Virus record (IMG/VR): IMGVR_UViG_3300021185_001079
Location: 1 to 56,383 of that record
Source of the DNA: a virus
Direction: 5' to 3' (one strand)
DNA length: 56,383 bases
Shown here: piece by piece, positions 47,740 through 54,634 of the stretch
Layout: every line of letters begins with the position of its first letter
Numbering within the stretch: the stretch's first letter is position 1
Notes under the pieces: generated by a model
Told to the model about the DNA's origin: nothing
What the model saw: only the letters and a program-made list of their open reading frames with translations
The model's database searches: none
Made by a program: the position numbers and the translations under genes

Positions 47740-47800
47740 AACTATACTTTAGTATAGTTCGCCCCTACTTATGCGCACTTGACAATACTAAAGTAGGGGC
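47740..47800 (-). terminator. Two tandem inverted repeats
   Basis: GCCCCTACTT/AAGTAGGGGC (10-bp arms, 47761-47800) followed on the minus strand by AACTATACT/AGTATAGTT (9-bp arms, 47740-47759). Together they form a strong structured block after the gene at 47809. Confidence 0.6.
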
Positions 47801-47808
47801 CTCTGAAT

Positions 47809-48072
47809 TCAGCCTTCGTAAACTCCTAGCACGCCGGGGTTGATCCACTCTGCAAACAATCCGTTTGCCTCTAGCACATCGTTAATCTCTTTCTTTACAC
47901 CAAACCGGTATGCAGGTTCGTTGCAATACTCTTCGTAGTAGTCTGCCCACACAGTGTCATAGTTGGACTCTGCGCTGATGCGGAATGTATCTTCGCCGTT
48001 GTCACCGCCGCGGATTACTGGTGCGCCCATTTTGCGTAGTGCGTCAAAAGCTGTTCTATAGTTGCGTTTCAT
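47809..48072 (-). CDS. 87-aa early protein
   Basis: MKRNYRTAFDALRKMGAPVIRGG..., with WADYYEEYCNEPAYRFGVKKEI and ending GVLGVYEG. It is an alpha/beta protein with normal dinucleotide use. Ribosome site GAGGAGC. Unknown function. Confidence 0.58.
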   Translation of the reverse strand: MKRNYRTAFDALRKMGAPVIRGGDNGEDTFRISAESNYDTVWADYYEEYCNEPAYRFGVKKEINDVLEANGLFAEWINPGVLGVYEG

Positions 48073-48099
48073 TGTGTGCTCCTCATTTGCTATACAAGT

Positions 48100-48128
48100 A
48101 CACTAGCGCCTTGCAGCGCTAGTGTCAA
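48100..48128 (-). promoter_or_regulatory. Early promoter cassette
   Basis: TTGACA, 17 bp, TAGTGT. Palindrome with loop TGCAAG. Confidence 0.75.
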
Positions 48129-48131
48129 CAC

Positions 48132-48296
48132 CTAATCTTCCATAAAACGCTCTGAAAGTTCGTTACAGTCTAACATGTCTGCAACATCATCTGTTGACAT
48201 ATATTTCAATGCCATTACTAGCATGTCTTCTGCTGATACCATTCCTTCGTCAATCAGCTCAAGTGCTGTGTCTCTGCTGTTAGTAATGCGTTTCAT
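48132..48296 (-). CDS. 54-aa acidic helical protein
   Basis: MKRITNSRDTALELIDEGMV... followed by helices and ending SERFMED. The start is the same as in the neighbouring gene (MKR, GAGGAGC site). Unknown function. Confidence 0.58.
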   Translation of the reverse strand: MKRITNSRDTALELIDEGMVSAEDMLVMALKYMSTDDVADMLDCNELSERFMED

Positions 48297-48323
48297 TGTG
48301 TGCTCCTCATTTGCTATACAAGT

Positions 48324-48352
48324 ACACTAGCGCATTGCTGCGCTAGTGTCAA
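48324..48352 (-). promoter_or_regulatory. Early promoter cassette, standard palindrome
   Basis: TTGACA, 17 bp, TAGTGT, loop AGCAAT, near-identical over about 60 bp to the cassette at 43759. Confidence 0.75.
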
Positions 48353-48360
48353 CACCTAAT

Positions 48361-48597
48361 TTACTCTTCTACTTCACGTCCTTCTGCAAACAGCATCAAC
48401 TCTACAGCCAACTGCCGCGCCTGCGTTCTGTCAAGCTGCAAGCTATTAAACCATTTGTCTGTTGCCTCTGCGCGAGCTTTGGGCTTGCGTTGCGTTATTT
48501 GTAAACACTGCAAACGATCCGCTCCGCCCCAGAAGCGTGTTTGTGTAAGTTCGTTTTGTGCTCTGCACCCGGGGACATTTCTAAGTTGCGTTGACAT
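48361..48597 (-). CDS. 78-aa basic early protein
   Basis: MSTQLRNVPGCRAQNELTQT... then a basic middle (QITQRKPKARAEATDKW) and a helical acidic end. A nucleic-acid-binding role is possible from charge alone. Confidence 0.55.
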   Translation of the reverse strand: MSTQLRNVPGCRAQNELTQTRFWGGADRLQCLQITQRKPKARAEATDKWFNSLQLDRTQARQLAVELMLFAEGREVEE

Positions 48598-48626
48598 ATC
48601 TAGTGCTCCTCATTTGCTATACAAGT

Positions 48627-48655
48627 ACACTAGCGCCTTGCGGCGCTAGTGTCAA
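48627..48655 (-). promoter_or_regulatory. Early promoter cassette
   Basis: TTGACA, 17 bp, TAGTGT. Loop changed to CGCAAG with stem kept. Confidence 0.75.
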
Positions 48656-48668
48656 CACCTTATTTTAA

Positions 48669-48869
48669 TTAAAATTCAGCTTGCAGCTCTTCTCTAAAAT
48701 CTGCTTGCGGCTTGACCCACTCTTGCATCATTGATACAGCTTCAATATCTGATGTAGCGTTACGTGTCACCATTTCAATTTCATCGTCTGCATAACACTC
48801 TACTACAATATCCCAACCATTAACTTCGTAATTGGCATTTGCAAACGCTTTAACTACTTCTACAAACAT
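48669..48869 (-). CDS. 66-aa acidic early protein
   Basis: MFVEVVKAFANANYEVNGWDIVVECYADDEIEMVTRNATSDIEAV... is an acidic alpha/beta protein. Ribosome site GAGGAGC. Unknown function. Confidence 0.55.
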   Translation of the reverse strand: MFVEVVKAFANANYEVNGWDIVVECYADDEIEMVTRNATSDIEAVSMMQEWVKPQADFREELQAEF

Positions 48870-48898
48870 AGCTTGCTCCTCTGTGTTGCTATGTAGTA

Positions 48899-48927
48899 GT
48901 TATAGCAAAGGTAAAAGCGCATTGCAA
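48899..48927 (-). promoter_or_regulatory. Early promoter with longer hairpin
   Basis: TTGCAA, 17 bp, TATAAC. The inverted repeat GGTAAAAG/CTTTTACC reaches from upstream of the -35 box into the spacer. Confidence 0.6.
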
Positions 48928-48956
48928 CCAAAAAATGCACTTTTACCAAATCTTTT

Positions 48957-49475
48957 TTATGCTTCGTGATTGCCTCCCCAGACAGTCTCCAGCTCTTCCT
49001 CTGAGGCGTACCAGTCAGCTGCACAAAAGTCTTCGATCAAACTATGTAGTACAGGATCTTCTTCTGCTGTGGTTTCTAATAGTTCGTCTACATTCTCCCA
49101 GTAATCATCGCCGCCCTCTGAGTCATACAACCCAATGAAGCACAGACCTGGTTCAAAGTATTTCAACTCAATGTAACATGAGTCCCAGTCTTGTGCTAGT
49201 GTAGTAAACGCCTCTACAGGTGGGCTCCATGCTGAGTCAAAATAACCTTCTATTGTGCTAGTGCCGTCTCCGTTGTCTATGTACTCAAGACCTTCTGTGC
49301 TTACATCCCATTTGGTTCCCCACTTGCTGAGTGCTGCTTCTCTATCGTACTCTCCGATAGGTGCAATGGCTTCTAGTAGTCCTTCTTCGCTGTCTTGTTC
49401 AATGATTGACTTCAGCTGCACCAATGTGCTAGTGTTGCCTGTGATTAGTAATGAGTTGCTGCACCAGTTAGGCAT
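48957..49475 (-). CDS. Ferredoxin-fold Api92-like phage protein (DUF1281 type)
   Basis: A 172-aa protein starting MPNWCSNSLLITG, a signature of the Api92-like group found in phages and mobile elements. REAALSKWGTKWDV near residue 45 and GYFDSAWSPPVEAF near 77 fit the same group. The function of the group is not known to me. The start overlaps the upstream 50-aa gene by 8 bp. Confidence 0.72.
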   Translation of the reverse strand: MPNWCSNSLLITGNTSTLVQLKSIIEQDSEEGLLEAIAPIGEYDREAALSKWGTKWDVSTEGLEYIDNGDGTSTIEGYFDSAWSPPVEAFTTLAQDWDSCYIELKYFEPGLCFIGLYDSEGGDDYWENVDELLETTAEEDPVLHSLIEDFCAADWYASEEELETVWGGNHEA

Positions 49476-49620
49476 AGTGTTCGTCCTCCCCTAAGATCTC
49501 TGTGTCTACGATGTCTGCATGTTCAAAGGCGTAGTCGCACTCTGCAATCACTTCCTGTTCGTTAGCGTCACGCAGTATCTCTAGCGCAACGGTAATATAT
49601 ATCTTGCGTGTAGTATCCAT
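49468..49620 (-). CDS. 50-aa acidic protein coupled to the Api92-like gene
   Basis: MDTTRKIYITVALEILRDAN... then an acidic end (DTEILGEDEHYA). The Shine-Dalgarno sequence for the next gene (GGGGAGGA) lies inside this gene, so the two are translationally coupled. Confidence 0.55.
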   Translation of the reverse strand: MDTTRKIYITVALEILRDANEQEVIAECDYAFEHADIVDTEILGEDEHYA

Positions 49621-49650
49621 CTAGCATTGCTCCTCTATCTGTGCTTAACT

Positions 49651-49677
49651 TTTATAGTCATCTGCTATGCGTGTCAA
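49651..49677 (-). promoter_or_regulatory. Early promoter with 15-bp spacer
   Basis: TTGACA, 15 bp, TATAAA. An 11-bp inverted repeat (TGCTATGCGTG/CACGCATAGCA) surrounds the -35 box. Confidence 0.55.
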
Positions 49678-49698
49678 CACCTAAATGCACACGCATAG

Positions 49699-49709
49699 CA
49701 GCGGGGCCT
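49699..49709. repeat. CAGCGGGGCCT repeat, copy 2
   Basis: One of five exact copies of the 11-mer; the others are at 46828, 55748, 56188 and 56331. Here it directly follows the stop of the gene at 49710. Confidence 0.75.
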
Positions 49710-50165
49710 TTATGCTACAAACGCCTCTGCGTCTGCTCTAATCTGCTCTATGATGTTAGCAGTCTTGCTTGGATTGCTACGCAGCTCTGCGGGTATGTTG
49801 CTGCCCATAAACGTGTAGGGCTTGTTCCAGCCTCCGCCTATGTTGATGTCTATGTAGTGGCTGCGGTGGAAGTAATCAGACATTGAATCGTCTTCGTTAA
49901 AGTACCGCTCGCCCTTGCAAGCGTCTAGCAGCTCGTTTAAGAAGTCACGTGCGATGCCGCTGTAGTGTGTGTCAATATGGTAGACGTTTACGTCTTGATA
50001 TACATCTCTCATGTACTCTGAAAAGTCAATGCGTCCTGAGCGCAGTGTAACGACTAGCGTCATGTGATGACGGACAGCAATTGAACCCTTCATGTCGTAC
50101 TTTTTAAGTACAGCTTTGATGCCTGGTGCTAAACGTGCTTTGTCTTCTTTACTTACATATGCCAT
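49710..50165 (-). CDS. Conserved phage protein, possible LPD29-like domain
   Basis: A 151-aa protein starting MAYVSKEDKARLAPGIKAVLKKYDMKG then SIAVRHHMTLVVTLRSGRIDF, a helix-strand-strand layout that recalls polyvalent-protein domain LPD29, and IDINIGGGWNKPYTFMG near residue 105. Known relatives have no assigned function. The start at 50165 is chosen over the ATG two codons earlier by closeness to GAGGG. Confidence 0.6.
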   Translation of the reverse strand: MAYVSKEDKARLAPGIKAVLKKYDMKGSIAVRHHMTLVVTLRSGRIDFSEYMRDVYQDVNVYHIDTHYSGIARDFLNELLDACKGERYFNEDDSMSDYFHRSHYIDINIGGGWNKPYTFMGSNIPAELRSNPSKTANIIEQIRADAEAFVA

Positions 50166-50198
50166 TTGCAAACCCTCTTTGCTTGTTGCTATATAAAC

Positions 50199-50227
50199 AT
50201 CATAGCGCCGTTGCGCTACGATGTCAA
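50199..50227 (-). promoter_or_regulatory. Early promoter cassette
   Basis: TTGACA, 17 bp, TATGAT. Stem TAGCGC/GCGCTA with a short loop. Confidence 0.7.
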
Positions 50228-50235
50228 CAGTTATT

Positions 50236-50406
50236 TTACATATCTGGAAATTTATCTACAGCCTTCTCAGCTGCCTCAAACATCGTGTAGCCTAAGCTGA
50301 GCAAGTGATCCTTTTGATCTCTACCAATCAACATGCCGTTGATGATGCTGTCTACCTTGTCTAGTGCCTCGTCTAGTTGGGCCAGTCTGTCTGTATTGTT
50401 ACTCAT
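50236..50406 (-). CDS. 56-aa acidic helical protein
   Basis: MSNNTDRLAQLDEALDKVDS..., ending AVDKFPDM. The ATG overlaps the stop of the upstream gene by 4 bp, so the pair is co-translated. A coiled-coil role is possible. Confidence 0.58.
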   Translation of the reverse strand: MSNNTDRLAQLDEALDKVDSIINGMLIGRDQKDHLLSLGYTMFEAAEKAVDKFPDM

Positions 50407-50606
50407 GCTGTCTTCCTCCCTGTGCGTAAGTTGTACTCAAAACGCAACCCGCCTAAGCAATCACGGCAGCGGATATAATCAAAGTATCCTTGCGTCTTCA
50501 TGGCTGCGTGTACAGTCTTGCCATCTGCTGCTGAGCTTACAGTGTCTACCCATTCCTCAGCGCCGCCGTCTTTTACTCCAAAAATCTTAAAGCTTCTACG
50601 TGCCAT
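50403..50606 (-). CDS. 67-aa early protein
   Basis: MARRSFKIFGVKDGGAEEWVD..., with an unpaired CxxC motif (IRCRDCLGGLRFEYNLR) and a basic end. Ribosome site GAGGAGC. Unknown function. Confidence 0.58.
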   Translation of the reverse strand: MARRSFKIFGVKDGGAEEWVDTVSSAADGKTVHAAMKTQGYFDYIRCRDCLGGLRFEYNLRTGRKTA

Positions 50607-50632
50607 TGTGTTTGCTCCTCTGTGTATGCTTT

Positions 50633-50661
50633 GTTATACGCTCAACAATCGACAGTGTCAA
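50633..50661 (-). promoter_or_regulatory. Early promoter
   Basis: TTGACA, 17 bp, TATAAC. The palindrome is partly lost here (GACAGTGTC remains). Confidence 0.65.
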
Positions 50662-50687
50662 CACCTAATTTAAATAAAGTTGCCCCC

Positions 50688-50813
50688 GCAGCTGAGGGCG
50701 GGCTGCGAGGGCTATATGGAGCAGAGCGTGAGGGCGGCGCTTACTGCTCCGTCTACACTAGATGAGGGGCTCTAGCGTAGTATGCTGCAATGCGGAAGGC
50801 TGAGGGCTTAGCC
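50688..50813. ncRNA. Possible structured RNA: four hairpins with a shared TGAGGG loop
   Basis: Hairpin 1 is GCAGC/GCTGC with loop TGAGGGCGG (50688-50706). Hairpin 2 is GGAGCAGAGCG paired to CGCT-TA-CTGCTCC with the same nine-base loop (50718-50750). Hairpin 3 is CTAGA/TCTAG with loop TGAGGGGC (50758-50775). Hairpin 4 is GGCT/AGCC with GAGGGCTT (50798-50813). The segment is G+C-rich in an AT-rich genome and lies between two minus-strand genes. Strand is unknown: the plus RNA would show UGAGGG loops, the minus RNA CCCUCA loops, which could pair with the GAGG ribosome sites. Confidence 0.5.
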
Positions 50814-51809
50814 ACGTCGCATAACAGTATTTTCAGCCATTGACTCCCAGCTATCTGGAAATGCTTTGGCTAAGTCTGCAATCTTAAGGACAGTTCGCAA
50901 ACTCAGTTCTCTTAGCTTTGACTTATTAATGTCAACAAAGTCGACAATGTCTTGAATCAGTTCATCGGAGAACTTATAATCATTTAGCATTCCGTCATTG
51001 GTGATCTGCTTGATTCTGAGCATCTTCTCTCTGTCTGAGTCAATAGTCAAGTCCATGTAGTGACAGCGTGACTCTAACGCACTCAAGTGCTCGCGGATCT
51101 TACCTTTGGCTTTGTCAAACTTCAGATTGGTTACAAAGATTGCACTTGCTTCAAAGTTAAAGCTATCTGGTACACCTTCGTTGCGCAGCTTGTATGAGTC
51201 TGTATTCCAGTGAATGGTGCGCTTCTTCTTAGAGTCTAATGCTGCCTTTAGGATGTTCAAGCTTAGTTCGTCGCTAAAGATTGAGTCGCAGTCATCAAAC
51301 ACAACTACCTTGCCCTTGTCTGCCATCTTGTATAGCTTACAGTACAAGCCAATGGGCGACATTGCACCTTTGACAACTTCGTAACGTTGCTCACCACCTA
51401 GTGCTTCTATAGTTGCGTAGCGGTCTAGTACTGTCTCAATACCGTGTGACTTACCTACGCCCGGGGGACCCGACACAATCATTGCTCGCACATCGCCTTT
51501 GCGAACAGCCTTTGTCATGTCTGACAGCATGTCAAATCTGTCTCTAAGGCGTTCAATGATCTCACTGTCAGTTTCTTCACGCTGTGTAGTCTTAGTATCT
51601 AAGTCACACAACTCGTAATCCCCCGGGCCGTCGCACTTGATCTTAATGTTGCGATCCGGAAAGCCGTTAACGGCAGAGCCGTCTACTGTTACAAAGCCGC
51701 CTTGTGAGCCAACTTTGAATGTTTCCACTAGTGGAAATACAATACCACTCATGTCTGTGTCGTTACCGCGAATCTTGTATACGCCGTTTATAATTCTTAC
51801 ATTTGCCAT
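50808..51809 (-). CDS. AAA+ ATPase
   Basis: A 333-aa protein with Walker A SGPPGVGKS near residue 112, Walker B VVVFDDCDS near 168, a sensor-like FVTNLKFD near 226 and an Arg-rich C-terminal helical lid (SKLRELSLRTVLKIADLAKAF). The N-terminal 90 residues look like a separate beta domain. It is the only large enzyme in the early array, conserved in the marine T4-like phages I know of, with unknown target. A role in moving or remodelling a host or phage complex is likely for the family. Confidence 0.75.
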   Translation of the reverse strand: MANVRIINGVYKIRGNDTDMSGIVFPLVETFKVGSQGGFVTVDGSAVNGFPDRNIKIKCDGPGDYELCDLDTKTTQREETDSEIIERLRDRFDMLSDMTKAVRKGDVRAMIVSGPPGVGKSHGIETVLDRYATIEALGGEQRYEVVKGAMSPIGLYCKLYKMADKGKVVVFDDCDSIFSDELSLNILKAALDSKKKRTIHWNTDSYKLRNEGVPDSFNFEASAIFVTNLKFDKAKGKIREHLSALESRCHYMDLTIDSDREKMLRIKQITNDGMLNDYKFSDELIQDIVDFVDINKSKLRELSLRTVLKIADLAKAFPDSWESMAENTVMRRG

Positions 51810-51843
51810 CTTGTTGCCCTTTTGTTTCTAACCCTATGCACTT

Positions 51844-51872
51844 AATATAGCACATAGGGCAGTGTGTGTCAA
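51844..51872 (-). promoter_or_regulatory. Early promoter of the AAA+ gene
   Basis: TTGACA, 17 bp, TATATT. The inverted repeat CCCTATG/CATAGGG surrounds the -10 box. Confidence 0.7.
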
Positions 51873-51879
51873 GTCCTAA

Positions 51880-52152
51880 TTAGCCACCAATTGCCAACGG
51901 AGTTAGCAGGCTTGCTGTAACTTTCCAATTGGTCATTCCGGCTTTGACTATCACAGTCTTCTGGTTGACCTTTGTAACTGTGCCAGTAACAGTTTCGCCT
52001 CTGCGTCCTTCAAAGCTCACTGTGTCGCCTACTCGCAGGCTACGTGCTGTGTTCTTTGCTAGGAATGTGCGGCGGAGTTTGATCTCGTCAACTACACGGT
52101 TCAGTTCTTCTGCGTTCATGTTACGAACGTTATCTAATACTGTCATCATCAT
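51880..52152 (-). CDS. Small protein with KOW/SH3-like strand pattern
   Basis: A 90-aa protein with a basic N-terminal helix (MNAEELNRVVDEIKLRRTFL) and a C-terminal SH3-like barrel (SLRVGDTVSFEGRRGETVTG then TVTKVNQKTVIVK). KOW-type barrels bind RNA or RNA polymerase factors, so an RNA-related role is plausible. Confidence 0.65.
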   Translation of the reverse strand: MMMTVLDNVRNMNAEELNRVVDEIKLRRTFLAKNTARSLRVGDTVSFEGRRGETVTGTVTKVNQKTVIVKAGMTNWKVTASLLTPLAIGG

Positions 52153-52181
52153 TAGCTTTGCTCCTCATTTGCTATACAAGT

Positions 52182-52210
52182 AAACTAGCGCCTTTCGACA
52201 CTAGTGTCAA
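52182..52210 (-). promoter_or_regulatory. Early promoter cassette
   Basis: TTGACA, 17 bp, TAGTTT. The left arm is changed (CTAGTGTCG), partly breaking the palindrome. Confidence 0.7.
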
Positions 52211-52449
52211 CACCTAAATAAACAATAATCAACTAATTTACTATATACTTGATCACGTACATCAGTATCAAAGGCTTCCTCAAAGCCTGTACGACCACTT
52301 AGGGTGAGTAGTTGCTCCTGCACCCACTTCCATACCTTTTCGTCGCTGGTGCTGCGAGGAAATTGACTTGCAGCATACACAATCTCTTGTACCTTGCGAT
52401 CACCTTCGGCGCTAAACATTCCGAAGCCATTTATATTAAAGTAACTCAT
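52207..52449 (-). CDS. 80-aa acidic early protein
   Basis: MSYFNINGFGMFSAEGDRKVQ..., helical in the centre (DEKVWKWVQEQLLTLSGRTG). Its last codons overlap the next -35 box. Unknown function. Confidence 0.58.
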   Translation of the reverse strand: MSYFNINGFGMFSAEGDRKVQEIVYAASQFPRSTSDEKVWKWVQEQLLTLSGRTGFEEAFDTDVRDQVYSKLVDYCLFRC

Positions 52450-52476
52450 GTCGTGCTCCTCATTTGCTATACAAGT

Positions 52477-52505
52477 ACACTAGCGCCTTGCGGCACTAGT
52501 GTCAA
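52477..52505 (-). promoter_or_regulatory. Early promoter cassette
   Basis: TTGACA, 17 bp, TAGTGT. Stem CTAGTGCCG against CGGCGCTAG type, loop CAAG. Confidence 0.7.
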
Positions 52506-52513
52506 CACCTAAT

Positions 52514-52867
52514 TTAGGCTGCTGCTAAAATACTTGGACCGCGGTTTGCGGGCTTGTGCAGGGTCACGTGCGTTGCTGAGTAACGCTCGCTACTGTCTGC
52601 TTTGTTAACAAAGCTGGTGTACTTGTAGGGGTCGTAAGTTACAGCTACAGTGTCCTCTGTGAACAGCTCGGGCTGCTCTACAAGTGTGCCACGTACAAAC
52701 GCATGCACGTTCTTCTTGCCTTCTTCACGCACCTTGCGGTTGCCTGCGGCTTGCACTGCGAAGGTTACGTCCTCCAGCTGTACGTTGTAGGTATGGGCAA
52801 TTACTTTGCCTTTGTGACGAACGCTGAACAAGTTCTTATGTAAGTTGTAATATACTTCTACACGCAT
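52514..52867 (-). CDS. Conserved phage protein of unknown function
   Basis: A 117-aa protein with an MRVEVYYNLHKNLFSVRHKGK start, typical of a family seen in many phages, and GNRKVREEGKKNVHAFVRGTL near residue 42. Basic in the middle. The start at 52867 is used, with another ATG two codons earlier. Confidence 0.62.
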   Translation of the reverse strand: MRVEVYYNLHKNLFSVRHKGKVIAHTYNVQLEDVTFAVQAAGNRKVREEGKKNVHAFVRGTLVEQPELFTEDTVAVTYDPYKYTSFVNKADSSERYSATHVTLHKPANRGPSILAAA

Positions 52868-52901
52868 TTTCAAGCCCTCACTTGTTTGTTGCTATAGTAG
52901 T

Positions 52902-52930
52902 ACACTAGCGCCTTTCAACGCTAGTGTCAA
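52902..52930 (-). promoter_or_regulatory. Early promoter cassette
   Basis: TTGACA, 17 bp, TAGTGT, loop TTGAAAGG as in the cassette at 43996. Confidence 0.72.
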
Positions 52931-52939
52931 CACCTTTTT

Positions 52940-53149
52940 TTAATCTTGTAGGTTAGTTATTGCATTATTTAGGAGCTTCATCTCGTCAGCAAACATCTCG
53001 TCGCTCATGTTCGCCAGCGCATATGTCATTGCGCTTTCTAAATAGCCCGCAACGTATGCTTGCCCATTGTGTGGGTGCTTTGCTTCCGCAGCGTGTGCAA
53101 ATGCTTTTAAAGTGTTTCTTGCGCTGTCCAGTTTAGTTACAAAGTCCAT
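52940..53149 (-). CDS. 69-aa helical early protein
   Basis: MDFVTKLDSARNTLKAFAHA..., a helical protein with YVAGYLESAMTYALANMSDE. The start at 53149 follows GAGGAGC. Unknown function. Confidence 0.58.
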   Translation of the reverse strand: MDFVTKLDSARNTLKAFAHAAEAKHPHNGQAYVAGYLESAMTYALANMSDEMFADEMKLLNNAITNLQD

Positions 53150-53178
53150 AGCGTGTGCTCCTCTGTTGCTATAGTAGT

Positions 53179-53207
53179 ACACTAGCGCCTTTCAGCGCCA
53201 GTGTCAA
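53179..53207 (-). promoter_or_regulatory. Early promoter cassette
   Basis: TTGACA, 17 bp, TAGTGT, stem with one non-pairing base (CTGGCGC). Confidence 0.72.
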
Positions 53208-53210
53208 CAC

Positions 53211-53525
53211 CTAATTGTTAGGTGTTACACGTTTAAGCACGGAGATATAATAATCCCTTGAGCTCTGCGGCTCACCTGCATCGTCAGGCAAGTCGTTTAG
53301 CCATTCGTCGTATGCGCGAATCTCGCATGGGTATTCCTTCCATGCAATATTGTTCTCCATGCACATGGCGGCTACAAATGCCATAGCGTCGGCTGGACGG
53401 TCTAGGTCCTCTACTAGATAGGTGTCGCCGCCTTTGAACTTCCAGTGGCTGAAGCCGTCGGCATGCTTGCCGCTGTCAGCGTGTGCACCGTAGTTTTCTA
53501 AAGTCTGTGTATGAACTATAAACAT
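53211..53525 (-). CDS. 104-aa early protein
   Basis: MFIVHTQTLENYGAHADSGK..., with FKGGDTYLVEDLDRPADAMA and YDEWLNDLPDDAG. The start FIVHTQTLENYGAH is a pattern I associate with conserved phage proteins of unknown role. Acidic. Confidence 0.6.
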   Translation of the reverse strand: MFIVHTQTLENYGAHADSGKHADGFSHWKFKGGDTYLVEDLDRPADAMAFVAAMCMENNIAWKEYPCEIRAYDEWLNDLPDDAGEPQSSRDYYISVLKRVTPNN

Positions 53526-53552
53526 GTCGTGCTCCTCATTTGCTATACAAGT

Positions 53553-53581
53553 ACACTAGCGCCTTGCAGCGCCAGTGTCAA
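53553..53581 (-). promoter_or_regulatory. Early promoter cassette
   Basis: TTGACA, 17 bp, TAGTGT, stem as at 53179, loop TGCAAG. Confidence 0.72.
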
Positions 53582-53588
53582 CACCTAA

Positions 53589-54113
53589 TTAGTCTTCTGG
53601 GTCGTTTTCTTCCCAACTATTAATTTCTTCTTGATCCTCAATCCAGTCTTCGCAGCTCTGACAATGACTGCCCCAGCTACCGTCTGCAACATCGTCGCAC
53701 TCTTCGCAGTAGTGTTGCTCTTCATCTTCGTGGTCAAACATGCTTTCTGTATTGGCCTGCTCTAGCAGTTGCGGCCTGTCTAGGATGTGTTGTACTGTTT
53801 GCGTTACAACTTCTTCTATGCTTACCTGCAGCGCATCGCCTGTGTAGTTTCCGCTGTACAAGCGTCCTAGCGTGTAAGGTTCTATGATGGTCTGCAGAGT
53901 GCTGTTGATAACTCCCTTGTTGTAGAGGAAGTTAAGTGCGCCGCTTGTGTTGTTGCCCATTCCGTTGTTGTAAAGGTCATAAGCTAGTCTAGTACAAGCA
54001 CGTAGCAGCTCTCCTGCTACAGTATCTGATTCTCCGCTGGCAGGTACAAGCGCAGTTAAACGTGTGTAGTCTTCTTGCAGTTTGCCATTGCCGTTCCAGT
54101 AAGTGTTTTCCAT
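53589..54113 (-). CDS. Conserved phage protein with C-terminal zinc ribbon
   Basis: A 174-aa protein with a conserved core (CTRLAYDLYNNGMGNNTSGA then LNFLYNKG) and a C-terminal CEECDD...CQSC zinc-ribbon-like pair in a very acidic tail. The family occurs in diverse phages, without known function. The ATG at 54113 follows AGAGGGA. Confidence 0.65.
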   Translation of the reverse strand: MENTYWNGNGKLQEDYTRLTALVPASGESDTVAGELLRACTRLAYDLYNNGMGNNTSGALNFLYNKGVINSTLQTIIEPYTLGRLYSGNYTGDALQVSIEEVVTQTVQHILDRPQLLEQANTESMFDHEDEEQHYCEECDDVADGSWGSHCQSCEDWIEDQEEINSWEENDPED

Positions 54114-54151
54114 TTGCTTAATCCCTCTAGCATGGTTCAACTTATATGTAC

Positions 54152-54180
54152 AACATAGCGCCTAAACGCTATGCTGTCAA
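54152..54180 (-). promoter_or_regulatory. Early promoter cassette, changed stem
   Basis: TTGACA, 17 bp, TATGTT. The palindrome is CATAGCG/CGCTATG with loop TTTAGG, another compensatory variant. Confidence 0.7.
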
Positions 54181-54188
54181 CACCTAAT

Positions 54189-54383
54189 TTACGTGCGTCC
54201 CATTAAAATATCGTAAGCACCTTGTTCTAGTGTGTCATCGTCCATCAGTTGTTCTAGCCCAAGTTGTTGTCTCAACACACGAGCTTGTGCGGTGCATTGC
54301 GCAAGTGTTGTGTTGTGGGCTGATTCTACAGTGTCCCATAGTGCTTCTTCTAGTGCAATTGCACGATCCTTCATGCGTCCCAT
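54189..54383 (-). CDS. 64-aa early protein
   Basis: MGRMKDRAIALEEALWDTVES... is a helical protein with a start at 54383 or the ATG at 54374. Unknown function. Confidence 0.55.
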   Translation of the reverse strand: MGRMKDRAIALEEALWDTVESAHNTTLAQCTAQARVLRQQLGLEQLMDDDTLEQGAYDILMGRT

Positions 54384-54411
54384 AGCGTTGCTCCTCTGTT
54401 GCTATACGAGT

Positions 54412-54440
54412 ACACTAGCGCATCGCTGCGCTAGTGTCAA
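54412..54440 (-). promoter_or_regulatory. Early promoter cassette
   Basis: TTGACA, 17 bp, TAGTGT, loop AGCGAT in place of AGCAAT. Confidence 0.74.
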
Positions 54441-54448
54441 CCCCTAAT

Positions 54449-54610
54449 TTAGTTCGCACTAGCAGTTTTATACAATTTTGATAGTTGTGCTTGTGTGACA
54501 GTGTACAAGCACGGCAGTGTAACATTGTGTGCATAACGCTGCTGCTGTGTTGCAAGGTCTACAATTAAAAGTGTATTGTAGTTAATTACAGTGTGTCCAA
54601 ATTTTGGCAT
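54449..54610 (-). CDS. 53-aa early protein
   Basis: MPKFGHTVINYNTLLIVDLA..., then a Gln-rich middle and a polar C-terminus. The plus strand has few GA/GG steps (about five), so it is partly like the islands. Unknown function. Confidence 0.55.
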   Translation of the reverse strand: MPKFGHTVINYNTLLIVDLATQQQRYAHNVTLPCLYTVTQAQLSKLYKTASAN

Positions 54611-54634
54611 CGTGTGCTCCTCAGCTTGTAGCGT

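Larger units (their letters stand above)
46836..47780. other. GA/GG-free island 2 (plus strand)
   Basis: No GA or GG occurs on the plus strand between the GG ending at 46835 and the GA at 47781, about 945 nt, whereas TC and CC are frequent except in 47526-47758. It spans two genes and their promoters. Confidence 0.9.

Noticed and set aside
42357-47780. Diversity-generating retroelement as cause of the biased islands
   Set aside because: There is no reverse transcriptase or template/variable repeat pair, and DGRs change adenines, which does not explain missing GA/GG.
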